A stretch of DNA of 64,000 nt from assembly GCA_029448655.1 (NCBI GenBank), contig JACCLO010000005.1:3286001-3350000 (forward strand). The letters are read 5' to 3'. The notes below the pieces were generated by a model. That model made no database searches, was not told where the DNA came from, and saw nothing but the letters and a program-made list of their open reading frames with translations. A program made the translations under genes and the position numbers. Shown one piece after another: positions 1 through 12,305 of the stretch; within the stretch, counting starts at the first letter, position 1; each line of letters starts with the position of its first letter. The stretch is from Wolfiporia cocos. Its lineage: Eukaryota > Basidiomycota > Agaricomycetes > Polyporales > Phaeolaceae.

Positions 1-1391
1 CTCATCACGATCTCCGGAAATCCTAGTGGCACGGTTCGCGGAGGATGTGATTGCGCCCAGGGTCCGCGAGATGGATGAAGCAGAGATGATGGACCCAGAG
101 ATCATTAGGGCCTTGTTCGAACAAGGGGTATGTCAAGCTACTTCGCCTGCACACATCCGGACTCATGCGGGTCTCATAGCTCATGGGCATCGAGACAAGT
201 GCTGACTATGGCGGTGCCGAGTCCTCATTTACGTCCGCGATCATTGCCATTGAGGAGCTCGCCAAAGTCGACCCGTCTGTCTCTGTCATGTGTGACGTGC
301 ACAACACCCTCGTGAACACCGTCATTCGGACGCATGGCACCAAGGAGCAGCAAGACAAGTGGCTCCCATTGCTGGCCGAGTCCACGGTATGTACTCAGTG
401 TGCGCATCGGTAACAGAAGTCCGTAACGTGCAGAGCTAGGTTGGGTCGTTCTGTCTGTCGGAGCCAGCGTCAGGGTCGGACGCGTTTGCGCTCCAGGCAC
501 GCGCGGTGAAGGACGGAAACGACTGGGTGATCAACGGGAGCAAGATGTGGATCACGAACTCGTACGAGGCCGGCATCTTCCTTATCTTTGCCAACGTAGG
601 CGTCATTGAGCGTTTTTCTTCACATCGTCGACTCAATCTGCGTAGGCGGACCCTAGCAAGGGCTACAAGGGCATCACATGCTTCATCGCAACGAAAGACA
701 TGGGCGTGAACATCGCGAAGAAGGAGCAGAAGCTCGGCATCCGCGCGTCGTCGACCTGCTCGCTCAGCTTGGACGACCTGCGCGTTCCAGCGGAGAACAT
801 CATCGGCGGTGAGGGCAAGGGATACAAGGTCACTTCCTCCGACCACCATACTGTCCCACAAGTCTCACACCCACGCACAGATCGCGATCGAGATCCTGAA
901 TGAAGGCCGCATCGGTATCGCCGCGCAGATGCTCGGCCTCGCACAGGGCGCGTTCGACAAGGCGGTGCCGTACACCTTCCAGCGGGCGCAGTTCGGGCAG
1001 CCGGTGGGCACCTTCCAGGGGCTCGCCTTCCAGCAGGCCCGCGCGGCGATGGAGATCGAGGCTGCACGGCTGCTCACGTACAACGCCGCGCGGCGCAAGG
1101 AGGAGGGCCGTCCGTTCGCGCGCGAGGCGGCAATGGCGAAGCTGTACGCGAGCGAAGTCGCGCAGCGCGTGAGCGGTTCCGCGATCGAGTGGGCGGGCGG
1201 GGTCGGATTCACGCGGGAGACGGGGATTGAGAAGTACTGGAGGGACTCCAAAATTGTGGGTGCCCGGCTTAGCTGTGTTTGGGATGGTATGAAGTACTAA
1301 TGCGCGGGTTTGACAGGGTGCAATCTACGAGGGAACGTCGAACATTCAGCTGCAGACTATCGCCAAGTTCATTCAGAAGCAATATTCATAG
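1..1391 (+). CDS. Acyl-CoA dehydrogenase, short/branched-chain type (5' end outside window)
   Basis: FAD-dependent mitochondrial enzyme that oxidises acyl-CoA to 2-enoyl-CoA in branched-chain amino acid or short-chain fatty acid breakdown. The first exon enters already in frame (residues [17 protein letters not shown]), so the N-terminus and targeting peptide lie to the left. Seen in order: [12 protein letters not shown], the KMWITNS segment of the middle domain, the signature region GIRASSTC, the C-terminal helical domain ([20 protein letters not shown]), GGVGFTRE and finally [10 protein letters not shown], which carries the expected catalytic glutamate. Introns separate these blocks, for example from about 128 to 180 and 1258 to 1316. 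The stop TAG is at 1389-1391, and the gene converges on HEM25 with about 127 bp between stops. The short/branched-chain (ACADSB-like) assignment is inferred from the motif set; isovaleryl- or butyryl-CoA dehydrogenase is the alternative. Confidence 0.9.
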
Positions 1392-1518
1392 GCATGAGAA
1401 CAGCACCGCCCCTTTGCTTTCCGTGCTGAAGGAATTGCGAGTCAGGGAGTCATCTGGCATTGTACAATATATTCGGAATACACAGGAACAGACACAGCAT
1501 TATAGTGGTCTCCCATTT

Positions 1519-2856
1519 TTATGTAGTATTACGGGGCCGCATGACCATCAGCACGCCCTCGTACGTTGCCCATGCGATGGCCGAGTTTGGTGGCTTGCGC
1601 AGTATGCGGAGCAGGGCACCGTCGAAGAATCCGGACAGGCCCCTGCGCTTTGGGAGTTGTGAACATAGTCACCGGCCTTGTCAGCAGCAGAGCTCACCTG
1701 GTAGATCGTCGAGATCGTCCGAGCCAGACTGTGGTACCTGTCCTCGGTACGTACCTGCATTTTCGTCTAGTAGACTGTGAGATAGATTCACAAGAGGCCT
1801 AAGGAGATTGCTACCTTGACAACATCAAATGGATGCGTAGCCAGGCTTGCAACCACGCCGGCAGAGGCGGCAGAGAAACCGTGAATCGCTGTCGATGATG
1901 CAGAGGATGTAGGTCCTACTAGGCTGGCTGCACGAGCAAGTCAATACATAGTTGGGGTGTCAACGCAAGCCAAACGCACCTACTTCATCTTTGATGTGTT
2001 CATAGGATAGGACGAACAGGCCCGCGTACGGCGCATCACGCATCGATGCAGCGGCAACGCCGCGGAAGAGCTCCGATGGTCCCGCACGTACGAGGGACCT
2101 GATCGCGCTGAGCACGTCGTCATACGCGTACAGATTGCTCTGCGTGTATCCGTATTTGCGAAGATGAGCGCAGTCTGTTCAAGTCATGCTCACCTCATAC
2201 CGCGCCTTGAGCACCGTAAACGGATTCAGAAGCGCGCCGACTGCGACGCGCGTAGCCGCGCCTGCGAAGAGGTTGCCCCATTTTGTAAGCTTGGGGAGGA
2301 CAGAGCCAGAGTGCGCGCGAGCGTGGTCAGAGGGAGTCTGCGCAAAGTATGGGCTTGTCGCGAGGAAGCCGCGGGTGTAGTTCAGGCCGGTGAAGTATAA
2401 CGCCACTCCCGGGACGTTCCTGTGCCAAGAGGAGCTGTCTGTCAGGCTGGACCGTGGGTATGTGCGTGCGAGAACGAACCGCAGGAGCGTCGCGGCGGTT
2501 CCACGCCAGAGTCCAGTCACGCCATGCGTGCGCATGATTTCCCGAGCGGTGCTAAGGATGTTTCCGCCGTGCCTGATGGGGCTGCTGATCAGTGTGGTCC
2601 ATGTCCCCGACACAACGAAAGCGCACCCTAGCTGTTTAAGTGTTCCATCCCCTTGCTGCATACGCGTCTTCAGGAGGTCTACTGTGTACATGCATGCAAG
2701 ATAGCCTCGTCATCGAAGTTCTCTCAAATATTAACTTGGGTAATTACGTGGTTGAAGGCAGATGCTTGACGCGAAGCCAGAAACTGCACCTACGAGCGAG
2801 ACGATTGGTCTTGTGCCAGTTGGAGTTAAGGAAACATACCCGAAATGAGATGCTGG
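1519..2856 (-). CDS. HEM25: Mitochondrial glycine carrier, SLC25A38/Hem25 family
   Basis: Inner-membrane carrier that imports glycine for the first step of heme synthesis. Three carrier repeats are visible on the minus strand. Repeat 1 reads ICLQPLDLLKTRMQQ across an intron at 2682-2747. Repeat 2 includes GVTGLWRGT, VPGVALYFTGLN and LLNPFTVLKARYE. Repeat 3 includes RDAPYAGLFVLSYEH, THPFDVVK and RGLSGFFDGALLRILRK. The stop TAA is at 1519-1521. The fused LQPLDLLKTR junction confirms the splice. The most 5' exon I can place begins at a TAG acceptor near 2856 (residues PASHFGYVS...) and contains no ATG, so a short first exon further right is missing from this call. The Hem25 subfamily is recognised from VPGVALYFT and RDAPYAGL; another SLC25 carrier is less likely. 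Confidence 0.85.
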
Positions 2857-3786
2857 CTAACATTTCTCATATATGTCTGCAGACAGCTATGTCAATAACC
2901 CTGAGAGTAGATTCGAGAATGAGGATAGAGTCCGGAGGGGGTCGAAGGAATAATGGTTCAAGTATGCGATCGGCATTACGTAATGGCACTTCATCTGAGA
3001 TCTGACTCGATCGCGGGTCTCGCTGTATGGTGTATGAAGGCGCAATCTGTGAGCTTTCGCCCACCACAGGCTGAGTGTGCTCTAGATCAAACAAGCTCTA
3101 AGCAAAGCCAAGCTACTCAAGGTAGTCATCATCGATTTGTTTGGATCCATGAACGTGCAGACAGCTCATCCCGCCCTGAGATCACAAAATACATCGCCTA
3201 TAGCAAGGGCTGTGAATGAAGACTTACGTCACATCATCCGACGCGTATAGTGCCATCGAAAAGATCCGAGCGCACCATATTGCGTGCGATTATCGGAACC
3301 CGAACATTCGACGGTAATCGTATGCACTTTTCGACTGAAAAAGCGTAGTGTTATTTCACATCGGTCTATTAAGCCGATGGAGCAGGCTCTGATCTATAAA
3401 GAAGCAGGCCCTACGATGACGGTCTTAGCTCGACAGAATGTATCTCAAGCTCAGCACAAGATTGACATTTGCTGTAGGCATACTGCATTATTTTGGTGGC
3501 GGGATTGCCTCCACTTCCAAGCTGGTTAAAGTACCAGCCTCTACAATATTACTGTAAGCTGGGAGACTTCCCAGGATATTAGGAAAGCACTGATACAACA
3601 TCGACAGTTCGCAACTCAAGACAGCAGATAGTACGATTATGCGATGTCTTAGCTTAGTTAGGATGATGAAGTCCAACTTTGAGTTTAGATCACTCGGCAC
3701 CAACTCTGAACGCTGCATTAAAGACTGTTGTGGCTGGTAAGTCGTATTTAACCATCAAAATGCACCGCTTACATTGATGCACGCAG
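2857..3786. other. No recognisable gene
   Basis: Between HEM25 and the aspartic protease. It should contain the unplaced first exon of HEM25 at its left edge and possibly the signal peptide and propeptide exons of the protease at its right edge, but I could not identify either. The open frames here are short and resemble no known protein. Confidence 0.4.
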
Positions 3787-5110
3787 TCAATGCTGACGAT
3801 AACCAGACATTTTTATATGTAGAGATCGACACAGGAAGTGCCATCTTCTGGGTAGGTGCTGGGCAAAAGTATGTACCTGGACCGCACACACAAATGTGAG
3901 TACCACGTCAATATATCGTGTATACATCTGACGGCCTTATGATCGTTCAGTATCAATCAAACATTCTCCGAATCGTAAGTGTCTACTTTATTTCTAGCCA
4001 AATGTATGGTATACACCCGTAGATTCCCAGCTATGGAGATGGGTACGCAAATGGAACTGTCTACCTTGACCGAGTGACAATCGGCGAAGCGACCGTCAAA
4101 TCCCAGCTCATTGGCTCTGCATCATACATCTCAGGATTCCAGGTCTCTGAACCTAACTTTGATGGATTCCGTGAGTCTGCTTCCTTCAGACATGCAGACT
4201 GGCCTAACACATCGCACGTCAGTGGGGCTGGGCCCGAACGGCTCAAATGCGCACGAGATCTCGGGATACGATACGACGCCCACTTTCGTGCAGAGCCTAG
4301 TGTCTGAGGGCGCGATCGATGAGCCCGTGTTCGGCATCTACCTCAGCCCTCTGTACAGCGATTCCCCGGAGGGCGACGGTGAGATTACCTTCGGTGGAGT
4401 CGACTCGAGCAGGCTCGTTGGTGAGCTCATGACGCATGACGACGAGAGCATTTCTCATTCTGTAAATGATTGCAGGAGACATCAGCTGGATCCCGCTGTC
4501 GGACGAAGTACACTGGGATTTCGAGGTGTGCATATTCACAATATCGACACTGATCTATCTGATTCATCCTTTCATAGGGCTCGTACTTCGGATGGGGAGA
4601 CGAGTACATCGTCAACGGAACGGTTTACGCACGCACTGATTCCGGCGCACCATTCCTCGGGATCCCGTTGTAAGCCACACTCCTACTTTCGCAACGGCCT
4701 TTTGACAAGCTTCTTGAATAATCGCCGGGATACCAGCGATCCGTACACCTGGCTGCTCCAGAACACTCCCGGGATTTCTGCGGATCCAAACTATGGCACG
4801 CTGACCTTCCCCGCAAATATGTCAGACTCGTTACCACCGGTGTACATCGGGGTCGGAGACCTGAACGTTACGGTCCCACCGTCTAAGTGAGGGTTTCCTT
4901 GTGCCCGCATATGGTGTATTGGCTGATGATGGTGGCGCTGGGAGGTACACCATCCCGAAATCGCCGTACTCGACGCTGAGCATCACGGATGGCGGTGAGA
5001 TACACACTTTCATCTCCACCTCGGGGCCAGACGAGGTCGATTTGGGATTTTTGTTCCTACAGATTGTGTATTCGGCTTATGACAATGCGTGTCGTTTTAT
5101 CTTGCTTTAG
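3787..5110 (+). CDS. Secreted aspartic protease, polyporopepsin-like (A1 family), possibly decaying
   Basis: Pepsin-fold endopeptidase, usually secreted by wood-decay fungi. The first aspartate lies in YVEIDTGSAIFWVGAG (about 3816-3860) and the second in TVYARTDSGAPFLGIP (about 4626-4675), so both DTG/DSG triads are present. Between them are IPSYGDGYANGTVYLD (flap strand), DGFLGLGPNGS across an intron at about 4171-4220, and GEITFGGVDSSRLVG. The C-terminal part reads FLVPAYGVL and then VYSAYDNA before TAG at 5108-5110. Two oddities. No signal peptide or propeptide exon could be found upstream of the exon starting at 3787. Near 4888-4892 the frame ends (VTVPPSK, then TGA) while the homologous continuation EGFLVPAYG is one frame over. 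This is either a single-base frameshift or a 58-bp intron from 4889 with a poor GAG acceptor. The family is sure; functionality is not. Confidence 0.7.
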
Positions 5111-5936
5111 ACTATGACTTACAGTTCATTCTGCATCCGAAGTGGCCAATAACCGTGCGTTGCTCGACTTCATTAATTTTCCTCGCGCTGATTGCCTATC
5201 TGAAACGTAGGTATGGGATTTGCCCTAGCGGCGAGTCAGTGACCTGTGCCAAACACGCGATTGCGACATCAGCGGACTCCTACCTTTGTATTTTGCCTGT
5301 GTCACGAAGCCAGCATGGCTAATTGAGCTCTATACTGGACGACTGCGGACACGTACCCTGCCCGTCAGAACTGACTTGTGCTCTACGAGCACATGATCGA
5401 CATTACGAGATTCCGACAGTTGAGTTGTCATCCTGATACCAAGCGTAGACTTGCTCCGGCCTCGGCCCTCTCACAGGCGTTGGCGGAGCTGATGATCCAC
5501 GGTCATCGTAACCGTAGCAGCTCGATCCAACGATCGCAGACCGGATTTGTGTTATGTAGCCGGGGTCCGATGCTCGAGCGGATCGACGCTGATCGCTATG
5601 CTTTGTTCCAGCCTTGGCGGCTATGATGCACTTCCAAGCCTTTAAGGAACATCGGCATAGGATGACCGTGTGCAAGTCTCGCCGCGTAGAGGTCAAATAT
5701 CCAAAAGGCTTGAACCAATGTTCTGTATACTGACGATATCTCCCAATATCACGAAAGACATTTCAGTGTCGATCACTTGCGATTCTTCAAAGCCGTACTT
5801 ATGCTATAGCTATTACAGGGCTTCTCAGCACCTCACAGGTCCAAGGAGGGGATACCATGAGGGCCCCCATCGTCGGGCCAGGCGCTTGATCTCACAGTTG
5901 TTTTCAGTTGACTTCCTTCAAACATGCAGTGAATAC
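5111..5936. other. No intact gene; probably degraded DNA between two protease copies
   Basis: No open frame here resembles a known protein. The segment before 5937 ends in ATGCAGTGAATACCAGA, which resembles the intron end before the first exon of the upstream protease (ATGCACGCAGTCAATGCTG), so it is probably the decayed 5' part of a duplicated protease. Confidence 0.4.
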
Positions 5937-6035
5937 CAGAAATAAGCTTTTCCAATGTGCCCATCGATACTGGAAGTAGGATACTATGGGTAGGGGCTGG
6001 TGATCAGCCTAGGCCGCATTCACAAGCGTGTGTAT
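5937..6035 (+). pseudogene. Relic of a second aspartic protease copy
   Basis: The frame around 5946-6020 reads VPIDTGSRILWVGAG followed by QPRPHSQ. This matches the first catalytic exon of the protease at 3787-5110 (VEIDTGSAIFWVGAG, then PGPHTQ), about 2.1 kb to the left on the same strand. Only this exon is recognisable. I found neither the flap exon nor the second catalytic exon downstream, so it is a broken tandem duplicate. Confidence 0.6.
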
Positions 6036-6859
6036 TATATTTATAACATCTTCTTCCTACGCCACCTCAAATATGCCTTAAGACACTTCTTGGCCGGCCA
6101 ATGGGTTTTCACATCGTGCAAAGAACAAGCTGCCCGAAATTGCCTATCAACGAGGCTGATATTGGTCATGTTGTATATTTATCACGAGAGGCCTTGAAAG
6201 CTGCTGAGAACCCGCATACCCGTTGTAGGAGCCTATCCCTAGCTGCCTTGTCGCAGTCATCGTAACGTTTTGAGCTATCCAACATTTTATGGGCAAGGTT
6301 GCGCAGATATTTCTGTCTGGCTATATCAAACAACAGCTCGCATCTACTAGAATTGGAGAATGAGCGTACCGTTACTTCCTTGAATTGTCGTGAGTCTTCC
6401 TGCAGAGACAGCGCAACTCGAAAAGAGCCAATACTGCCCTCCGGTCGGGGTTATTAGACAATTTGTTTACAACATTGTAAAGTAAAGCGGGAACAGCCCG
6501 CGTATGCAGCACTCGAAGGCCATGAAACGGTGATGCGTGCTGCTTATATCTGAGACTTCTGAGACTTCTAGTAAGCTCACAGTGACTTCGAGATAGGAAA
6601 ACTGAGCTTCATACCGTTGCTCATCGTGAATTATCATCGTAACATGAGAAGTCCTCGGCATAACGCATAGAGATCAGAATGAGTAGAAAACATGAGAAGC
6701 ACAAGCGGAAATCATCTCGGCCTTCTCGTACGCCCAGCCTCCGCCTTCTAGTTAAGACCTTACGGTCGCACGAACATAATATGTACATTATGCCGAGCCT
6801 ACATTCTTACAGTAGCGTCATGAACATGTGCATAACGTGTTGTCCTACCAAACAAGTCA
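6036..6859. other. No recognisable gene
   Basis: AT-richer stretch with only short open frames on either strand. It separates the protease relic from the BIG1-like gene. Confidence 0.4.
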
Positions 6860-7868
6860 TCACTGGTTCTTCTTCTCTGATGCAATGTATCCCTTTGGCG
6901 GCTCTCCCTGCAGGGGGGACTTAATCGCGGCGAGTGCGTTGATGCCCATCAGGACAGTGGGCAGAAGCACGAAGAATCCAACAAGCAGGGAGATGATGAG
7001 GCCTGGAGTGAGAAGTTGGTAACGGGCCAAGATGCCTCCGTCGGGTGGCGCGAAAGCTGCCGAAGGGTTCACGACAGCGGTCGATGAGAATGGGTCAGAC
7101 GACTGGCGGGCGCGGAGGGACGGACTCCATCCGGCATATACAACAATGTGGTTGGGGAAGACGTCGGAGAGCTCGGATAGGGTGGAGGAAAGCGCAGATT
7201 CTGAAGACCCTCGATGCTTGAGTAATAGCAAGTGCATGCTGAGATATACATACCGTGCTCAGCCATGATACTCTTGCGTGTCGTGCCATAAGGGCTCTCC
7301 AGTGCAGGCATCTCAATGCAGACGACGTGCTTCTCCTTTGCATCATATGGAATCCCCTTCTGCCCCGGAGTATGGTGGACAACGCGCGCATCGCAATGCT
7401 CTGCGACTGTGTGCACGAGGCTCTCGTAGGGATGTGCGATGCTGCGGGTCACATATGGCATCTCCAGCGCGGACGCAGCAAAATACAGAGACTGGGATAG
7501 CACACTTGAAGTTGGCAAGGTGCGCAAGTCGGAGGCATGAAGCTAGCTTGCTGTCAGGAGTTGAGCAGTACTGGCAGGAATGAGTAGCGTACGCCTTTCT
7601 GGTCCACGAGAACAATGGCATCATGCTGGCATATCTGCTTGTCCAGCAGCATGTCCTCTAGTATGTTCCCGGATGACTTAGCAGAGGATGCTGAATCTAA
7701 GACATTGGAACTGCCCGAAGCCAGTATACATTAGGAGCAGCCATCTCGCACAATAAGCGTCTGTATGCACCTATGAGCGGACCACGCCACGATTGGGTTT
7801 GTGTTCGAGAATGCGAGACATGTCGCTGGAAGTAGTGTTGCAATGATCCACGCTGCTCGGCCAGCCAT
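6860..7868 (-). CDS. BIG1: BIG1 / Ac45-VOA1-like ER membrane protein
   Basis: Type I ER membrane protein of the family that includes yeast Big1 (needed for cell-wall beta-1,6-glucan) and the V-ATPase assembly factor Ac45/Voa1. It starts at ATG 7866-7868 with a hydrophobic signal peptide (MAGRAAWIIATLLPATCLAF). A lumenal region follows over several exons. Near the C-terminus is one strong membrane segment (LIISLLVGFFVLLPTVLMG, then INALAAIKSP). The protein ends EKKNQ, whose KK at -4/-3 is a dilysine ER-retrieval signal. The stop TGA is at 6860-6862. The family is inferred from this topology and the tail sequence; the lumenal part is poorly conserved, so Big1 versus Voa1 cannot be settled. It is head to head with SPT4, 174 bp between start codons. 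Confidence 0.75.
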
Positions 7869-8042
7869 GTTATCCCGATGCGAGGTTAATGCACGGAGCC
7901 AAGGAACATGAAGAGACGACTATTAGGGTCCAACGTAAGTAGACGCCCGTTCCGGTGCCACGAGCAGGCGCTTCACAGCTTCGTCTTCAACCGTTCTGTA
8001 TTTCCACTCATTTCGCTGTTTCTGGAGCTTGCATTCACCACC
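7869..8042. promoter_or_regulatory. Bidirectional promoter between BIG1-like gene and SPT4
   Basis: Only 174 bp separate the two divergent start codons, so both promoters must lie here or overlap the transcribed 5' regions. I see no clear TATA box. The segment just upstream of SPT4 is pyrimidine-rich (TTTCCACTCATTTCGCTGTTT), typical of fungal transcription starts. Confidence 0.5.
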
Positions 8043-8516
8043 ATGTCTCAAGCGCAAGCGGCAATTCCACCACAACCTCGTGCTAAACAGCTGAGAGCGT
8101 GTCTTCTTTGCTCCATCATCCAAACCCCAGCCGATTTCCGCAAACATGGCTGCCCGAACTGCGAAGAGCTCATGCAGGTGGATAGATCTTGTATCTTCAG
8201 TGCTGTAATTAATTCAGTTCTGTGAATGTACAGATGAAGGGATATCCTGACCGGATCCAAGCATGCACGACGACACATTTTGACGGTGTCATTGGTGTCA
8301 TTGACCCCGAGCAGAGCTGGGTCGCCCGGTGGCAGCGCACATGTGAGTTCTTGCTTAGGGCTCCTACCTCGCATATATATTAAGTTGTACACAGCAAAAT
8401 ATGTCCGCGGCATGTATGCGGTACGCGTAAAGGGTCGCATACCAGAAGACGTCGAGGCTGAGCTGGAGAGCCGGGGCATCAAGTATCGCCCCCGGGATCA
8501 GTCCGAACAAGATTGA
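8043..8516 (+). CDS. SPT4: Transcription elongation factor SPT4
   Basis: Small zinc protein that pairs with SPT5 (DSIF) on elongating RNA polymerase II in the nucleus. Three exons join cleanly: 8043-8177, 8234-8342 and 8395-8516, together 366 nt for 121 residues, close to the usual Spt4 length. The zinc ligands appear as LRACLLC and, 16 residues later, CPNCEEL. The second exon gives FDGVIGVIDPEQSWVARWQR, the Spt4 core, and the third gives KYVRGMYAVRVKGRIP. The start ATG at 8043 has a purine-rich context (ACCACCATGTC). Family and exon structure are secure. Confidence 0.95.
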
Positions 8517-8858
8517 ACGTCTACATTACGCCCGCGCTCGACTAGGCGCATGCTCTTTGCCGTCGTTACTCATATCCGTTCTCGTTGTATTTATAATGTG
8601 CTGGAATTGATGTATCTCTAGGACTCAGACTTACCCGCCGAGTGCAACTCAGAGCCATCACATACGCTACGACGATAAAAGAAAAGCCTTTCAATGCAAG
8701 GAGGCATTTTCAATCGTAGAATACAGTCCACTTCTATCTTACATTTCACCGGTATCAAAGTAATGTGAGTGCGATGATCTATTATACATCCGTTCAAAGG
8801 TATGGTCCCCGCATCACGCAGTAGGCAGTTCATCTGTACAAAACACTTACAGAAAATG

Positions 8859-11442
8859 CTAAAGTAGCTCATTCAAAACTCGGTCATACTGATGCGGCAC
8901 GTGCGAGCTAAGCATATCTCGAGCAAATACGATCTGCCCGAACGCGCGTTCTGGCTCGAGGACCTCAAACAGCCGAACCTTTTCCTCGCCACGGTCTGAT
9001 TTCTGCAGACGGCCCCTAGCGTCACGTATCCGGTGCGCAGGGTGCAGATCGCCGTCGCGCAGAGCCCAAAAAACTCGTCCTGGAGGGAAGAGCTGTGTCT
9101 GCTGCATATTCGCCTCCAAGGTCTTCCGCATCGCAAGGAACTAAACAAAGCGACTCGCACCGTCAGAGTGGGTCAAAAGGAAGCACAAAAGTAGACACAC
9201 CCAGTCCTCATCTCCTTCCTTACCGATGTTTGTCTTCCATTTTAGTGCGCGCTTTGTCACCGTTGAGTATCCCTCTCCGTGCACCTCCTCTGCTTTACAC
9301 AGCCAAGCAGCGGCTCGCGTCAAATCCCTCACGCTCCCGAGGGACAGACGCGAGACGACGTCGTGGCCGTACACGAACGAGGTGATCAGCCCGGACTCCC
9401 CAGCCAACTTGCCGAGATCGGTGGATGTGAGGCACGGCGGCGCGATGCAGTATGCCGACACTGAACGGCGCTGCGGGAGTCCGGACCGTCGGTGCGTCAA
9501 GCGGGTGTGTGGGATCGCCCACATCTGCCGCGACAGAATGATGTGAGATCGCGGTAAGCTTAGAGTGGAGGAGTGCTGACCAATGCTAGAAGAGCGGCGA
9601 CACCTGCGCCCAAACTATGTCCACACAAAACAAGTGCTTTGTGGGAGAGGACTCAGAGCGTGGCAAATAGTCATTAATCAAAGTAGCTCACAATATCCAC
9701 GGTTACGTCTCAGCGCGCCTCGCACGGCGACGTGCACTGGCTTTCCTGGGGCACCCATAGCTCGTGCCATCTTCAGCATCCCGCCATGAACCAGATAAGT
9801 GGTTGATTCCCACTGCTCCGGATCCTGCATATTTGAGTCTGATTGAGAGGGCCCGGGAACGGGAAGAGGTCGTGGCGGGCGCGGAGGTGTGGACAAGTCC
9901 ATTGGGAACGCCCCAGGGATGTTCTCTAGCTCCTCGTCAAATTCGCTCCAATCTGTGGCCTCATCATACACGATGTGCGTCTCCCGTTGGTCTACCGCAG
10001 ACTTAGACCTTGATTTAGACTTGGAAGGTCTCTGGCGGGGTACATGGAGCTCGAAGGGCGTGGGATCACAGGTGAGATCCACGGCAAGCTCGTTCAGGCT
10101 CATTGTCCCCCGGATGACGAGTACGACTTCACGTCGAGCATGGTCTGTGAGCACCCAGAAGCGTGGCATCAGTCTCTCTGAGCCCACGTAAGCGGTAAGT
10201 GGACGTAGAGGCTGGTGACGTTGGGCGCTTTGTGATGACTGTGGCTCTTCCTGGGCATGACAAAGTGAGTCAAAGTCTCAAAGTTTTGATATCGAGCGCA
10301 CCGATGTTATTGCATGTGATGAATCCTGCGAGTTTGCGTATTGTAAGAATATATCGCGATCATGTCTGCCCATTAGGACGTTCCACCATGAGTAAGCCGG
10401 CTTGCCTGGCACTACCCGAGGATCGTCCTTCGAGTTGCGTATCGACGATGCATTCCCCTCGGATGCACCTACTGCATGAGCAAGCTTCAGTTCTTCCTTC
10501 CTTTTCTCCTTCTCCGCCGACGGGGAGTCGCGGGAGCCTCCTGGCGGTGAGGGTGTCCACGGCACCCCGAAGAAGAGGAGGCTGGGACCCCCATATCCCG
10601 CAAGGACCAGCCTTGAGAGGCGACGAAGAATGGGTTTCATCTCAGAGGGGGGAATCAGCGAAGGTGGGAGCATGGTCTCTGGAGGCGTCGTAGGCGCCGT
10701 CGGTCCCGCATCATCAGCTTCACCGATATCTGCAGTCACAATCTGGCCGCCTTGGCTAGGAAAGATGTCATCCGTCCGAATGTGCACCTCTGCTTGGGTA
10801 CCATCTCTAGTGAGATCTTGATGCAGTGTATTTGCTGAGTCATCTACGTGGATCTCCCGCAAGACGGAGAACCATTGTTGCTCTTGCCATTGACTCGTTA
10901 CACCTTGAAGCGTCGCCCATCCAACGAGCGCTTTCCAGATTTTGCCAACGCCGTAGCGCTCTTCAGGCAAACCATCGTGATCGACGGGCTCTGTCCATTC
11001 TCTCCGCACGAGCGTAACAAAGCTAGCAAGGGAGAAGCTGGCCTCATCGCTGCCAGGGAAGATGGTGGACAGCACTGATAAAGTGGAATGGGCGGCCACC
11101 AGAGAGGTTGATGTGATGGACTCTCCGATGAGTAAAGGTGCTAGAGCAAGTGATTCGATGGCCGAAATAGCAGTAGAGACTGCGCCACCAAGCATAGATC
11201 CTGCGCCGATTCTTCCGCCAAAGAACGCATGATCCAGTGCTGAACCTGTGATGCCAGCAGCGGTGGACGCTATGCCTCTTGTGATTCCGAACTATAGGCA
11301 ACCTAAATGTAAAGTATAACGAGCAAGGATGGGCACGCACCCCCAACCTCGTACCTGTTTTGGCAGCAGAGAAACCGATGGATGTGGCTGTAGAAGCCAC
11401 TTCTAGGCCGAAGCGACTGTACTTGTCCCATTTACGGCTCAT
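8859..11442 (-). CDS. Class 3 lipase (sn-1-specific diacylglycerol lipase-like)
   Basis: Alpha/beta-hydrolase predicted to cleave acyl chains from diacylglycerol or triacylglycerol. The nucleophile elbow GHSLGAG lies at 9602-9622 (minus strand). A likely catalytic aspartate is in SFVYGHDVVSRLSLG (about 9361-9410) and a likely histidine in SSHVPHQYDRVLNEL just before the stop TAG at 8859-8861. Upstream are LVIRGTMSLNE (oxyanion region), a long low-complexity Ser/Pro loop, and an N-terminal region with hydrophobic helices and the fungal segment REWTEPVDHDGLP. The likely start is ATG 11440-11442 (MSRKWDKYSRFGLEV); an additional upstream exon cannot be excluded. The short N-terminus without four clear membrane spans is like fungal members rather than animal DAGLs. 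Substrate is inferred. Confidence 0.8.
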
Positions 11443-12305
11443 TTTACCGGGAACAAGCAGGTGATGGCCTGTGCGTGTAGTTATCAAAGTGGTGAATGTA
11501 ACGGTGGACCTACTGGTACCAGCGTTTTGACCACGCGATGTACAGGACTTACCATTTGCGGATGCTCACTACAATGCCACACCAGCGTGCTTAGTTTTCG
11601 ATATCCTGGGATTCACCACCATGTAGTCTATATGGCTGCATGATTCTGAACTCCAGCGAATGATTTGCTATCTTGTGCTTTAGATACTTGTTAAAGCAAA
11701 GCGAATGGCTTTCCCGTCACGTGGGAATGACGCAACGCAACTGCCATGTGATTCATCCTGTACAACACACTCCAGCTTCACCCACTCATTGATCGCTGGA
11801 ATGCGTGCCTGCTAGGATCCCTGCATATGCTTCATCGATACCGTACAGCTATAGACCACGCTCCGGGTTCTGTTCACTGTTGGCTGATCGTCATAGCCAA
11901 GCGTGTGTCTTATCCCAGTCTCGGCATCAGAAAGCGGGGTCCGAGTCGCGTCCCAAGGAAGGCGAAGCTATCCGATGCTTCTTCTGTGAGACATGGCCTC
12001 TCGCCTTCGTAGTCAGCTTTTGCAGCACTGTCCGTGCTATTATGCTTCTGTTTCGTAATCCCAGTGAGAAGTAGTGCAACGCACATCAAGTTATTAACGC
12101 CGGCACATTGACATATAGTACATGTTTTTCCCACTGGCTTTCTTGACTTCACGTATCAGCTCTGCTGTCAACGAGGCGCCTTAACATCTCCTACTCCGTA
12201 TTTCTGTTCTTCAGACTGCTGGTCCGAGCACTCCGCATTTCCCAGGGCTACACGTGGTATGTTTACTCAGTTACTGTCCGTGGTGTGGAGCAATAACAAA
12301 ATGGC
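11443..12305. other. Intergenic, no gene seen
   Basis: Separates the divergent lipase and F-box genes. The open frames at 11805-12074 have no recognisable content. The promoters of both neighbours must lie here. Confidence 0.4.
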
